From contig NZ_BONV01000017.1 in the NCBI RefSeq assembly GCF_016862895.1, positions 1 through 64,000 on the forward strand: a stretch of 64,000 nt of DNA, read 5' to 3'. Below the pieces are notes generated by a model, which was given only the letters and a program-made list of their open reading frames with translations, searched no databases and was not told where the DNA came from. This DNA is from Planotetraspora kaengkrachanensis (GTDB lineage: Bacteria > Actinomycetota > Actinomycetes > Streptosporangiales > Streptosporangiaceae). Position numbers and translations under genes: made by a program. Below, one piece after another: positions 8,877 through 17,926 of this stretch. Numbering within the stretch: the first letter of the stretch is position 1; each line of letters starts with the position of its first letter.

Positions 8877-9980
8877 CTACCCGCCCTGCCGATCGTGCCC
8901 ACCGTCCGCACGAAGCGAGCGCTCGAGCGCCGCCCTGAGCCGGGGTTGCAGAGGCTTCTCCACGAATCGGTACACCGCGTAAGAGACGCCCAGGGCGATC
9001 AGCACGACCAACGGGAGGGTCACCCGGTTGCCGAGCGGCTCGTGCAGCCAGTCGATCAGCAGGAACCCGATGTGGTGGTGGAACAGGTAGAGCGGGAAGG
9101 TCAGCGCTCCCGCCGTGGTCAGCCACTTCCAGTCGAACCGGTCGAACCTGCCGAGCGCCACGAGGATCATGACCAGGAAGATGAGAGAGATGACGCCGAT
9201 CACGAGGGCGGTCCCCAGCCCCTCGCCCAGCCGGTCCACGATGGCGGGACCGGCCTTGAGCTCCTGGATGACGGCCAGCGTCCAGCCGACGGCCACGAAG
9301 AGCCAGGGGAACAGCGACCCGCCGAAACGGTGGATCAGGAACAGGGCCATGCCCGCGATGAAGTAGGGCGCGCCCCAGGGAATCAGCACCGCCTCGAGCA
9401 GTTCCGAGTTCACCTGGTGCGCGATCACCAGGAGGAACACCCAGCCGCCGAGGAACGCCAGGCACCGGTGATAGGTGATGCCGATCGCCGTGAAACAGGC
9501 GATCAGGGCGTAGAACACCAGCTCCAGCCAGAGCGTCCAGTACACGATCTCCAGGTCACGGATCTTGAGTCCGTGCTGAAGCATGGTGAGGTTGCCCAGC
9601 AGCTCGGTCAGGGTGGGCCGGTGGTCGGTGATCAGGCCGCCGAGGGCCAGCGCCCCGAGAATGATCACACTCGCCCAGTACGCCGGGTAGAGCCGTGCGA
9701 TCCGCGAGGCCACGAACGCGCCCGGACGCCGCCCCCAGGCGCTCATGAGGATCACGAATCCGCTGATGATGAAGAAGAGCCGTACGCCGTAGACGCCGAA
9801 CATGGTGACCAGGCTCAAGGTGGGGAAGGCGTGCGTCGTGCCCCAGGCTCGCGTCTCCCCGTAGTGGAAGAGCACCACTGCCAGCGCCGCGCAGAACCGG
9901 AGCAGGTCGAGAACCCGCAGGCGTGGGGGGGCAGGCGCCTTGACCGGCGGAGCCGTGACACGGGGGGCGGAATCAAGCAT
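8877..9980 (-). CDS. Acyltransferase family 3 membrane protein (OafA-like)
   Basis: A 367-residue integral membrane O-acyltransferase with about ten hydrophobic helices. The N-terminal [20 protein letters not shown] contains the family histidine; [13 protein letters not shown] and [11 protein letters not shown] follow, then a C-terminal [10 protein letters not shown]. Such proteins transfer acetyl or other acyl groups to exported sugars. Its place at the edge of a polysaccharide locus fits modification of that polymer. The ATG (MLDSAPRV) is preferred; a GTG eleven codons upstream is possible. Confidence 0.85.
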   Translation of the reverse strand: MLDSAPRVTAPPVKAPAPPRLRVLDLLRFCAALAVVLFHYGETRAWGTTHAFPTLSLVTMFGVYGVRLFFIISGFVILMSAWGRRPGAFVASRIARLYPAYWASVIILGALALGGLITDHRPTLTELLGNLTMLQHGLKIRDLEIVYWTLWLELVFYALIACFTAIGITYHRCLAFLGGWVFLLVIAHQVNSELLEAVLIPWGAPYFIAGMALFLIHRFGGSLFPWLFVAVGWTLAVIQELKAGPAIVDRLGEGLGTALVIGVISLIFLVMILVALGRFDRFDWKWLTTAGALTFPLYLFHHHIGFLLIDWLHEPLGNRVTLPLVVLIALGVSYAVYRFVEKPLQPRLRAALERSLRADGGHDRQGG

Positions 9981-10033
9981 ATGCCGGAATATATCGTCAG
10001 CATCAGCTACGCGAGAAAGCTCCTGACAAGTGG

Positions 10034-10699
10034 CTATACGCGAAGCATGGGCGGATGCAGCAGCACCGCCGGACCACGGCGGTGGAGCATCGCCGGACGG
10101 CCGCCGTCCCTGGTCGTGGTGCGTCCGGTGGGCATGAGGAAACCCTCGGTCTTGGTCACCTTCCGGTGGAAGTTCCGCGGGTCGAGGGGGCGGCCCCAGA
10201 CGATCTCGTACACCCGTCGCAACTCGGCCACGGTGAACTCCGACGGGCAGAACGCCGCACCCAGCGAGGTGTACTCCAGCTTGGCCCTGGCCCGTTCGAC
10301 CCCGTCGAGCATGATCCGGCGATGGTCGAACGCCATGCTCGTCAGCGAGGCGACCGGCTGCCAGCTCATGTGCGCCTCGGTGGGCGCCGGCAGGTCGGGC
10401 GCGAGCCCGAGGTAGGCCACGCTGACCACCCGCTGACGGGGGTCCCGGTCGGGATACCCGTACGTCTGGAGTTGCTCCAGATGGACGGGGGCGCCGGGCA
10501 GCCCGGCACGTTCGGCGAGGACGCGGGCGGCGGCGGCGGGCAGATCCTCCTCCAGCTGGATGAACCCGCCCGACAGCGCCCAGCGGCCTTCGTACGGCGG
10601 ATTGTCGCGCCGCCACACGAGCGCGCTCAACTCCTGGCTCCTGACAGTGAGGACGACCAGATCCACGCTGACAGGTATTCGCGGGATCATGGAAGGCAC
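10034..10699 (-). CDS. NUDIX-domain protein with C-terminal winged helix (NrtR-like)
   Basis: A 221-residue protein. Residues 8-140 form a NUDIX fold, but the Nudix box is degenerate: it keeps the leading Gly, first Glu and final AGL while losing the RE pair and one of the EE pair. Residues about 150-200 (SEFTVAELRRVYEIVWGRPLDPRNFHRKV) match the winged-helix part of NrtR regulators, ending in the typical RNFHRKV motif. NrtR proteins bind ADP-ribose-type ligands and repress NAD-related genes, so a regulator is likelier than a hydrolase. No NAD gene adjoins. ATG codons at 10699 and 10690 are both possible. Confidence 0.75.
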   Translation of the reverse strand: MPSMIPRIPVSVDLVVLTVRSQELSALVWRRDNPPYEGRWALSGGFIQLEEDLPAAAARVLAERAGLPGAPVHLEQLQTYGYPDRDPRQRVVSVAYLGLAPDLPAPTEAHMSWQPVASLTSMAFDHRRIMLDGVERARAKLEYTSLGAAFCPSEFTVAELRRVYEIVWGRPLDPRNFHRKVTKTEGFLMPTGRTTTRDGGRPAMLHRRGPAVLLHPPMLRV

Positions 10700-10700
10700 G

Positions 10701-12527
10701 CTACACGCCGTTGTAGTAATAGACCGGTTCCGCCGCCTTGCGCCCGTCCGCCGAGGTGACCTCGACCTTCACCCAGGCGTTCTTCGGGACGGTGGCCCAG
10801 TCGAGCGGCACCCAGACCCTCTCCGCGCCCTGCGGCAGCCCGGCGATCGGAGTGGCGTCATACGAACCGACCTCCGTGGGGTCCATCCGCCGTGGCTCCT
10901 TGAGCGCGGCCCAGGACACGCTGACCACCGCCTCGCCGAGGTGATATCCGGTGACCTGCAACCCCTCCCTGGGCTGCCGCGACTGCCTGTTCGCGGCGAT
11001 GGGGATCGGCCGGTCCCAGTCTTGGGCGATCTGCCGCGACAGCGGCGGCGATCCACAGGTGTAGAACCCCGTCCACATCCACGAGATGATCTTTGAGACG
11101 TACGGCCCGGCGAGCGTTATCTGGGTGTCGAGCCGAGGCTTGTCGATGTTCCCGCGAGCGTCCTGGTCTCCGCACCGTCCCACCGGCGTCGGCTGGAACG
11201 CCTCCAGGTTGGCCCAGAGCTGGACCTTCACGCCCTCCTTGCCCAGTTCGTCGCGCGCGACGGACATCGCCGCGAAGTATCCGCGGGTCGCCGCGATGTA
11301 GGCCTCGTCGTACGTCGTGTCGCCCACGACGGGCTTGAGCCGCGGGTCCACCGGCCGGTCCGTCCAGTTCGGCCAGAACAGGCCCAGCTTGCCGGTGCCC
11401 CGGCCGTCCTGGGGCGCGATGATGTCCATACCGGTCTTGGCGAGGACCTTGAAACCATCGGCCACCTGAGCCGGCGTCGGAGAGTAGCTGACCTTCTTGC
11501 GGGCGTCCATATACGGGCTGACCAGGATCGGTACGCCTGGCAGCTCCTCCCGGACGACGCGGTTCTGCGCGGCGTACACCTTGAGCGTGCCCACGTCATC
11601 CGGTTTGGGCCAGTCCCTCAGCGCCAGTTCGAAGGCCTGATACACGCCGCCAAGCGAGGTGCGTCCCTTGAAACGCTCCGCGTAGTCCCGCATGACCCGC
11701 CGGGTCAGTTCCGCCAGGGGACCGACGTGCTCCGCGTCCGCCTGGACGTCGCCCGGATCACGCGGCGAGGGAGGAAGCGAGGGGAAGACCTTGATCCCGA
11801 ACCGGTCACCCAGGTCGAGCAACTCGCTGAGGCTGTCCGTCTTACCGCCCGAGACCAGGATCAGGTCATAACCCGATCCCTTCGAGAAGTCGCAGGAGGC
11901 GTCGTCCGACCCGTCCGGCGAGACGATCAGCCGGTAGAACACCGAGGCGCCGACAGTGATCTTGTGCTCCACCGACGGGCAGCGGAAGATGCTCGGACCG
12001 AACCGCTCATCGGTGTCGTAGACGTAGGTCCGGGCGATCCTGTTGGCGGGGTTGAGGGCCTTGAGGGCCTTCTCCGCCGCCCGCGCACAGGCGACCCCGT
12101 TCTCCTCGCACTTGGCGTAGCGAGCGTCGGGCTTCGCCTTCTTCGGGGAGCCCTCGGCGAGGATCCGGCCGTGGGCGTCGAGCTCTCGCGACGAGAGCCT
12201 GAATCCGAACCGGATGACCGTGTCGCCACCGACCTGGTGGACCCCCTCGAACTGGCGCTGCCAGGTGCAGGAGTCCTTGTTCGGCATCACCCAGAAGCCG
12301 GTCACCGGATACTTCACGGGCGACGGCGCGTTGGAGGTGCCGCAGGCGTCGACACTCGGAGTCGGGCTCGGGCTCGGGCTCGGACTCTTCGTGGCCCTCG
12401 CGACGGCCGGGCCTGTCGTTCTCACTTCGGCTGCGCGGGACTCCCCGGGGTCGTGCCGGAACACCGTCACGGCGACGGCGACGCCGAGGAGGACCACCAA
12501 GCCCACGATCACAGAAAGGCCGCGCAC
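10701..12527 (-). CDS. Membrane-anchored DUF4434-like protein, possible glycosidase
   Basis: A 608-residue protein with one N-terminal transmembrane segment (residues 4-23), then a Ser/Pro linker (SPSPSPSPTPS) and a large extracellular part. The segment from about residue 72 (YPVTGFWVMPNK) resembles the TIM-barrel-like DUF4434 family, relatives of glycoside hydrolases. A final 100-residue beta-rich domain follows. The protein has several Cys. It lies next to glycosyltransferase genes, so action on the surface polymer is plausible, but no catalytic pair can be named with confidence. It starts at GTG and ends one base before the NUDIX gene begins, so the two are probably co-transcribed. Confidence 0.6.
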   Translation of the reverse strand: MRGLSVIVGLVVLLGVAVAVTVFRHDPGESRAAEVRTTGPAVARATKSPSPSPSPTPSVDACGTSNAPSPVKYPVTGFWVMPNKDSCTWQRQFEGVHQVGGDTVIRFGFRLSSRELDAHGRILAEGSPKKAKPDARYAKCEENGVACARAAEKALKALNPANRIARTYVYDTDERFGPSIFRCPSVEHKITVGASVFYRLIVSPDGSDDASCDFSKGSGYDLILVSGGKTDSLSELLDLGDRFGIKVFPSLPPSPRDPGDVQADAEHVGPLAELTRRVMRDYAERFKGRTSLGGVYQAFELALRDWPKPDDVGTLKVYAAQNRVVREELPGVPILVSPYMDARKKVSYSPTPAQVADGFKVLAKTGMDIIAPQDGRGTGKLGLFWPNWTDRPVDPRLKPVVGDTTYDEAYIAATRGYFAAMSVARDELGKEGVKVQLWANLEAFQPTPVGRCGDQDARGNIDKPRLDTQITLAGPYVSKIISWMWTGFYTCGSPPLSRQIAQDWDRPIPIAANRQSRQPREGLQVTGYHLGEAVVSVSWAALKEPRRMDPTEVGSYDATPIAGLPQGAERVWVPLDWATVPKNAWVKVEVTSADGRKAAEPVYYYNGV

Positions 12528-12574
12528 GCTCGAACACTACCGCCCGTCGAGTTAGACATATCGCAACCGATGTC

Positions 12575-13663
12575 TTAACTCTTAACGCCCGCCCACTCCT
12601 CCAAGTGCCCGACGAATCGCGGTGCCGAGTTCGGCCAGTGGTGGTTCGCCCGAGCGGCGGCGTAGCCGCGCGCACTCGTCTCCGCCCGTTCCACGGCGTC
12701 GTCACGCAACCGGAGCACGACGCGTGCGATGGCCGCGGCGTCCCGCCAGGGGACCACGGCACCGGATCGGTAACGTTCCACAAGCTCGACGGCTCTCGGC
12801 GAGGGCGTCGTGATGACGGGGACCCCGTGAGCCATGTACTCGACGATCTTGGTGGGCATCGAGTGCCGGTAGTTGGGCTCGTCGTGCAGAAGCGAGAGCC
12901 CCGCGAGGGCTCCGTCGAGCCGCTTCAGGGCCTCGTCGTTGGGCATGAAGTCACGCCACTCGAGGATGCCCTGTTCGACGGCCTCCTTCAGGACGGGACG
13001 CGTCCGCGGATCGGCGTAACCGATCAGCTCGACCGTCACCTTCTGCGGCTGGAGGATGCGGGCCGCCTCGATGGCCTCGTGGACGCCGCGGGCCTCCGAC
13101 AACCAGCCGAGGTAGACCACCCGGTCGTCCCCCGGAGGACTCACGGTGTCGGGCACCCAGGTGTCGTTCGGCACCACGGGGTGGGGCTTGCGGAACCGCC
13201 CGGTGTAGGCGGTCTCCGCCAGCAGCAGATGCAGGTGGCGTTCCGCCGTCCCCTCCATCAGCCGGGCCAGGAAACGCACCGGCGGACGGAGGAAGGCCGG
13301 CAGCCACGGCTTCAGCGACAGTGTCGCGGGAGTGTCCTCGTGCACGTCCCAGACGACGGGCGGGCGCCTGCGCACCCCCGCCACCGCCAGGAGCAGCTCC
13401 GGGTCGTGGATGAGCGTCAGGTCGACGCGGCCGCGCATGCTCTTGAAGAGCCGGCGCGCGGCTCGTACGGCCGTGAAGCGCCGCCGTTCCGCGGCCCGGG
13501 GCAGGTCGACGCCTGTCACCCAGGAACGCGGAACGGCGCCACGCGCGGTGTACGGCGCGGCATACGTGACCTCATGACCGGCATCGACGAGCGCACGGAT
13601 CTGCCGGTGCAGAATCCGGGCGTCTTCGGGGTGATGAACCACCGTCATGACGAGCACGTGCAC
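12575..13663 (-). CDS. Glycosyltransferase, GT4 family
   Basis: A 362-residue GT-B glycosyltransferase. The N-terminal domain opens with LVMTVVHHPEDARILHRQI and contains IHDPELLLAV. The C-terminal domain has VVYLGWLSEARGV and the nucleotide-sugar site MPTKIVEYMAHGVPVITT. It probably adds a sugar to a growing surface glycan on the cytoplasmic face. The GTG start follows an excellent AGGAGGGG box. The stop of the upstream UDP-sugar dehydrogenase is only 13 bases away, so the pair forms a transcription unit. Donor and acceptor are unknown. Confidence 0.85.
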   Translation of the reverse strand: MHVLVMTVVHHPEDARILHRQIRALVDAGHEVTYAAPYTARGAVPRSWVTGVDLPRAAERRRFTAVRAARRLFKSMRGRVDLTLIHDPELLLAVAGVRRRPPVVWDVHEDTPATLSLKPWLPAFLRPPVRFLARLMEGTAERHLHLLLAETAYTGRFRKPHPVVPNDTWVPDTVSPPGDDRVVYLGWLSEARGVHEAIEAARILQPQKVTVELIGYADPRTRPVLKEAVEQGILEWRDFMPNDEALKRLDGALAGLSLLHDEPNYRHSMPTKIVEYMAHGVPVITTPSPRAVELVERYRSGAVVPWRDAAAIARVVLRLRDDAVERAETSARGYAAARANHHWPNSAPRFVGHLEEWAGVKS

Positions 13664-13676
13664 GGACGGACCCCTC

Positions 13677-14939
13677 CTACAACCGCTCGACGCGATCGCT
13701 CGTAGTGAGCACGCCCCGCGTGTCGAGCACTAAATTGGACCGCTCCTCGATCAGGTCGAGGTCGAACACCGCGTGCTGCTGGAGCAGGACGGTGATGTCG
13801 GCCTTCGCCAGCGCCTCGGCGAGATCCGCCTCCCGCTGGACCGGCTCCCCCTTGACCGTCCACTCCTTGACGTGGGGGTCACAGAACGAGAGCTCGGCGC
13901 CGAGTTCCAGCAGCGCCTCCGCCACTGGGATCGCGGGCGTCTCCCGTTCGTCCGCGATGTCCGGCTTGTACGTGACACCGAGGAGCAGGACGCGGGAGCC
14001 GTTCACGGCCTTGCGCGTCTGGTTGAGCAGACGCTGCACGCGAGTCACCACGTACGACGGCATCCGCTCGTTGATCTCCTGCGCCAGCTCCACGAACCGG
14101 AACGGGTAGCCCAGCTTGCGCACGGTGTACGACAGGTAGGACGGGTCCACGGGGATGCAGTGGCCGCCCACGCCCGGACCGGGAAGGAACTTCTGGAATC
14201 CGAACGGCTTGGTCGCCGCCGCCTCGATGGACTCCCACAGGTTCACGCCGAGCTCGTCGCAGAAGATCGCCATCTCGTTGACGAGAGCGATGTTGACGTG
14301 GCGGTAGGTGTTCTCGAGCAGCTTGGCCATCTCCGCCTCGCGCGTGCCGCTCACCGGCACCACGCGCTCGACGAACTGCCCGTAGAAGGCGCTGGCTCTG
14401 TCCTTGCAGGCGCTCGTGTAACCGCCGACGACCTTCGGCGTGTTGCGCAGCCCGTACTTGGCGTTGCCGGGGTCGATCCGCTCCGGGGAGAACGCCAGGT
14501 GGAAGTCGATGCCCGCGACGAGCCCGGACTTCTCCAGGATCGGCCGCGCGACCTCGTCCGTCGTGCCGGGCCAGGTAGTGGATTCGAGGACCACGAGCGT
14601 TCCCGGCTGGAGATGCTCGGCGACCGTCCGTGTCGCGCCTTCGACGGCGGACAGGTCGGGACGGTGGTCCTCGTCAAGGGGAGTCGGCACACAGATGACG
14701 ATGGTGCGCGACTGTGCCAGCACCGACGCGTCAAGGGTGGCGGTGAAGCCACTCGAGATCATCGCGTCGAGATCGGCGTCGGTCAGGTCGTCGATGTACG
14801 AACGACCTGCGTTGAGCGCGTCGACCTTGCGAGGGTCGACGTCGAGACCTGCAACCCGGAGCCCGGCGGCCGTGGCTTCCTTGGCCAGCGGCATGCCCAC
14901 GTAGCCCAACCCGATGATCGTGAGATCGAAGCTGGTCAC
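13677..14939 (-). CDS. UDP-N-acetylhexosamine 6-dehydrogenase (WbpA/WecC-type)
   Basis: A 420-residue NAD-dependent nucleotide-sugar dehydrogenase that oxidises C6 to a uronate in two steps. It begins with a Rossmann motif (IIGLGYVGMPLAKEA), has ESTTWPGTT, and the catalytic loop PGVGGHCIPVDPSY with Cys261. The C-terminal domain includes LGVTYKPDIADERETPA. ESTTWPGTT is typical of UDP-GlcNAc dehydrogenases (WbpA type). With the nearby epimerase the likely product is UDP-GlcNAcA or UDP-ManNAcA. I chose the GTG at 14939 (VTSFDLTIIG) because the fold begins there; an in-frame extension of 21 residues has no family similarity. Confidence 0.85.
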   Translation of the reverse strand: MTSFDLTIIGLGYVGMPLAKEATAAGLRVAGLDVDPRKVDALNAGRSYIDDLTDADLDAMISSGFTATLDASVLAQSRTIVICVPTPLDEDHRPDLSAVEGATRTVAEHLQPGTLVVLESTTWPGTTDEVARPILEKSGLVAGIDFHLAFSPERIDPGNAKYGLRNTPKVVGGYTSACKDRASAFYGQFVERVVPVSGTREAEMAKLLENTYRHVNIALVNEMAIFCDELGVNLWESIEAAATKPFGFQKFLPGPGVGGHCIPVDPSYLSYTVRKLGYPFRFVELAQEINERMPSYVVTRVQRLLNQTRKAVNGSRVLLLGVTYKPDIADERETPAIPVAEALLELGAELSFCDPHVKEWTVKGEPVQREADLAEALAKADITVLLQQHAVFDLDLIEERSNLVLDTRGVLTTSDRVERL

Positions 14940-15037
14940 GGCGCTACCTGGGTGGAGAGACAACACTTCATGGTTGCAAAGGTTATCCCAAGTTAACACC
15001 AAGAATGCCTAAACCGGCACATCCGTATTTGGGGGGT

Positions 15038-16681
15038 TTATCTCGATTCGGCAAGCGACTCGTAGATGCCACGGTACGTCCGCGCGAGACTACTCCAGGT
15101 GCGGCGCGCGGCCACCTCGGCCCTGCCCGCCTCGCCCATGACGTGCCTCCGCTCCGGGTCGTCGCGCAGGGCCGCGAGGGCCTTCGCGAACGCCTCCGGG
15201 TCACCCGGCGGCACCAGCAGGCCGGCGCCGTCCGCGCCCACGAGCTCGGAGAGCGCGGGCAGGTCGCTGAGGACAACGGGCTTGCCGAGCGCCATCGCCT
15301 CGACCGGCTTCAGCGGAGTCACCAGGCGGCAGACCCGGAGGTCCTCGCGGGGGCAGGCGAAGATGTCGATGGCCGCCTGCGCCTGGAGGGCCTCCTCCGG
15401 CCCCACCCGTCCGGGCAGGATCGCGATGTCGCGCAGACCGAGCCGCTCGACCTGAGCGAGCAGTGCGGGCCGCTCGGCGCCGTCACCGACGATGAGGACC
15501 CGAACCGGCGTGCCGGCGTCCCGCAGCAGAGCCGCGGCGCTCAGCAGGGTCGCGAACCCCTCATAACCCACGATGCTCGACACCGAGCCGACGACGATCT
15601 CGTCCTTGGCGATGCCGTACATGTCACGGAACGCGGAGCCGTCGTAGTCCGCCGTGAGCAGCGAGTCGTCCACGGCGTTGGGCGCGAGGAAGATGCGCTC
15701 GCGGGGGACGCCGCGCTCGACGATCTCGGCGGCCATCGTCTCGGCCAGCGTGACGACCGCGTCGGCCGAACGCATGATGTGCGCCTCGCGGTCGCGCTGC
15801 ATGACGTGGCGCTCGCTCCCGATGCGGAGCGGGTCCCTGGACGTCCAGGTCTCCTCGAGGAAGCCGCGCACCTCGTAGACGAAGGGCGTGCCGGTGCGCT
15901 CGCGCACGGCGAGCGCGACCGAACCGTTGCGGTGGTCGGTCGCGGCGTGCAGCACCTGCGGCCTGAGCGTCCGGACGAGTTCCGACACGTCGGCGGCGCC
16001 GCGGATCATGCGGCCCCGGCTCTCGAACGGGACCTCTCCCTTCGGCAGCAGCCGGTAATAGGGCACGCCGTCGATCTCCTCGTACGGCGCGGCCTCGGCG
16101 TGCCCCTGGAGCATCGGCCAGCCCCAGCTCGTCACGACGTGAGGGTCGAGCCCCTCCTTGGCCTGCGCGGTGACGATGCGGTGCGTGCGGACGGTGTAAC
16201 CCGCCTGCGTGTACGGCAGCGCGTTGGTGACCATGTGCAGAACCCGGCCGGGCACCCGCTCGCCCATGATGACCCTGGGCTTGGGCGGGATGGGGTCGGG
16301 CGCGATGGCCGCCCGCTCTCCCTCGTAGAACGCGATCCTCTTGCGGACCAGCGGCCATCTGGTGCGCGGGCGCAGCAGCTCGATGGCCTCCGTCATCCGT
16401 CCGGAGTCGAACTCGGACTTCGCCTTGTTCAGCGCGGGGCTCATGATCTTGAGCACCGTCAGCCTGGCGGGTGCGGCGATCCAGCCCACCACGGGACGCA
16501 TCGGAGTCGGCATCGCGTCGGTGGCGGCATGAACGACCCGCGCCGGGTCGGACGTGACCTTACTCACGAAAACCCGTGAGACGACGACTGGGTTCTTCAC
16601 AAACCCGCGAAGGAAGCCCCGGAAACCGGCCTTCGACGACTTCGCTGAGACCTTGGAGGGCTTGATGGCCTCGGAATCCAC
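15038..16681 (-). CDS. Glycosyltransferase, GT4 family, with N-terminal extension
   Basis: A 547-residue protein. Residues 1-135 are a basic extension, and the GT-B core starts near VLHMVTNALPYTQAGYTVRTH, typical of group 1 glycosyltransferases. The C-terminal domain has GSVSSIVGYEGFATLL, VLIVGDGAERPAL and TPLKPVEAMALGKPVVLSDLPALSEL, where the acidic residue contacts the donor sugar. It is divergent from the epimerase gene and 98 bases upstream of the dehydrogenase on the same strand, so it belongs to the same polysaccharide programme. Substrate unknown. Confidence 0.85.
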   Translation of the reverse strand: MDSEAIKPSKVSAKSSKAGFRGFLRGFVKNPVVVSRVFVSKVTSDPARVVHAATDAMPTPMRPVVGWIAAPARLTVLKIMSPALNKAKSEFDSGRMTEAIELLRPRTRWPLVRKRIAFYEGERAAIAPDPIPPKPRVIMGERVPGRVLHMVTNALPYTQAGYTVRTHRIVTAQAKEGLDPHVVTSWGWPMLQGHAEAAPYEEIDGVPYYRLLPKGEVPFESRGRMIRGAADVSELVRTLRPQVLHAATDHRNGSVALAVRERTGTPFVYEVRGFLEETWTSRDPLRIGSERHVMQRDREAHIMRSADAVVTLAETMAAEIVERGVPRERIFLAPNAVDDSLLTADYDGSAFRDMYGIAKDEIVVGSVSSIVGYEGFATLLSAAALLRDAGTPVRVLIVGDGAERPALLAQVERLGLRDIAILPGRVGPEEALQAQAAIDIFACPREDLRVCRLVTPLKPVEAMALGKPVVLSDLPALSELVGADGAGLLVPPGDPEAFAKALAALRDDPERRHVMGEAGRAEVAARRTWSSLARTYRGIYESLAESR

Positions 16682-16737
16682 GGCGTGACCGTACCATAGG
16701 CTCCGGATTGCCCCAGGGTTATATGAAAGGCGAGGTA

Positions 16738-17865
16738 ATGACGGAGAACGCCCTCGTTCTGCACGTGCTGGGCGCCCGGCCCAACTTCGTCAAAGCAGCC
16801 CCCGTGGTCAGAGCGCTGACCGAACTCGGAGTCCGCCAGGGCATCGTTCACACCGGTCAGCATTACGACGCTCTCATGTCGGACGTCTTCTTCGCCGACC
16901 TGGGACTGCCCGAGCCGATCGCCAACCTCGGCGTCGGTTCTGGAACACACGCGCGGCAGACGGCGTCCCTGCTGACCGGTCTCGAAGACGTCATCACCGA
17001 ACACGCCCCGTCACTCGTCGTCGTCTACGGCGACGTGAACTCCACGCTCGCCGCGATCCTCGTCTGCGCGAAGCTGCACGTGCCGACGGCGCACGTGGAG
17101 GCCGGCCTGCGCTCGTTCGACCGGGGGATGCCCGAAGAGGTCAACCGGGTCGTCACCGACGCGCTCTCGGACATTCTGTTCGCCACCTCGCCGGAGGCGT
17201 TGTCGCACCTGGCCGCCGAGGGCGTCGACCCGGCGAAGGTCCACCTCGTCGGCAACCCGATGATCGACAGCCTGTTCTCCGCGCTGCCCACCCTCGACCC
17301 CGCGCCCGTACAGGAGCGCCTCGGCGTCTCCGGAAGCTACGCGGTCGCGACCCTCCACCGGCCGGCCAACGTTGACGACCCCGCGTCGGCCCGCGAACTC
17401 GTGAACGCGGTCCTCGAGGTAGCCGAGCAGGTGCCCGTCGTGGTGCCGCTGCACCCGCGCGGACGTCAGCGGCTCGCCGACGCGGGGCTGGTCGACCGGC
17501 CCAACCTGACGATCGTGGATCCGCTCGGATACGTGGACTTCCTGTCCCTCGTGCGGGGCGCCGCGCTCGTCGTCACCGACTCCGGCGGTGTGCAGGAGGA
17601 GACGACCATGCTCGGCATCCCCTGCCTGACCATCCGCCCGAACACCGAGCGGCCCGTCACCGTCACCCACGGCACCAACCGGCTCGTGACGCCCGCCTCG
17701 CTTCCCGCCGCCGCCTCCAAGGCGCTCGCGGACGGCGCGGCCACGCCGAGCGGTGAGCTTCCGCCGCTTTGGGACGGCGCGTCGGGACCTAGGATCGCAC
17801 GTGTCATCGCGGCGTGGCTGCGTGGCGACAATCTCTCCCCGGCCGCCAAAGGCAAGGTCGGCTAG
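16738..17865 (+). CDS. wecB: UDP-GlcNAc 2-epimerase (non-hydrolysing)
   Basis: A 375-residue epimerase interconverting UDP-GlcNAc and UDP-ManNAc. Family signatures are LGARPNFVKAAPVV at the N-terminus, HTGQHYD, VVYGDVNSTLA, AHVEAGLRSFDR and DSGGVQEETTMLGIPCLT. With the divergent dehydrogenase it can supply UDP-ManNAcA, a building block of teichuronic-acid-like or ECA-like polymers. The ATG at 16738 is chosen because AGGCGAGG precedes it; a TTG ten codons upstream is a weaker alternative. It is followed 61 bases later by another glycosyltransferase gene on the same strand. Confidence 0.93.
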   Translation: MTENALVLHVLGARPNFVKAAPVVRALTELGVRQGIVHTGQHYDALMSDVFFADLGLPEPIANLGVGSGTHARQTASLLTGLEDVITEHAPSLVVVYGDVNSTLAAILVCAKLHVPTAHVEAGLRSFDRGMPEEVNRVVTDALSDILFATSPEALSHLAAEGVDPAKVHLVGNPMIDSLFSALPTLDPAPVQERLGVSGSYAVATLHRPANVDDPASARELVNAVLEVAEQVPVVVPLHPRGRQRLADAGLVDRPNLTIVDPLGYVDFLSLVRGAALVVTDSGGVQEETTMLGIPCLTIRPNTERPVTVTHGTNRLVTPASLPAAASKALADGAATPSGELPPLWDGASGPRIARVIAAWLRGDNLSPAAKGKVG

Positions 17866-17926
17866 CTCCCCGTTGGCAGGTGGCGGCGGTCACCGCTCGA
17901 TGGCTCTTACGTAAAGGGACGAAGCA

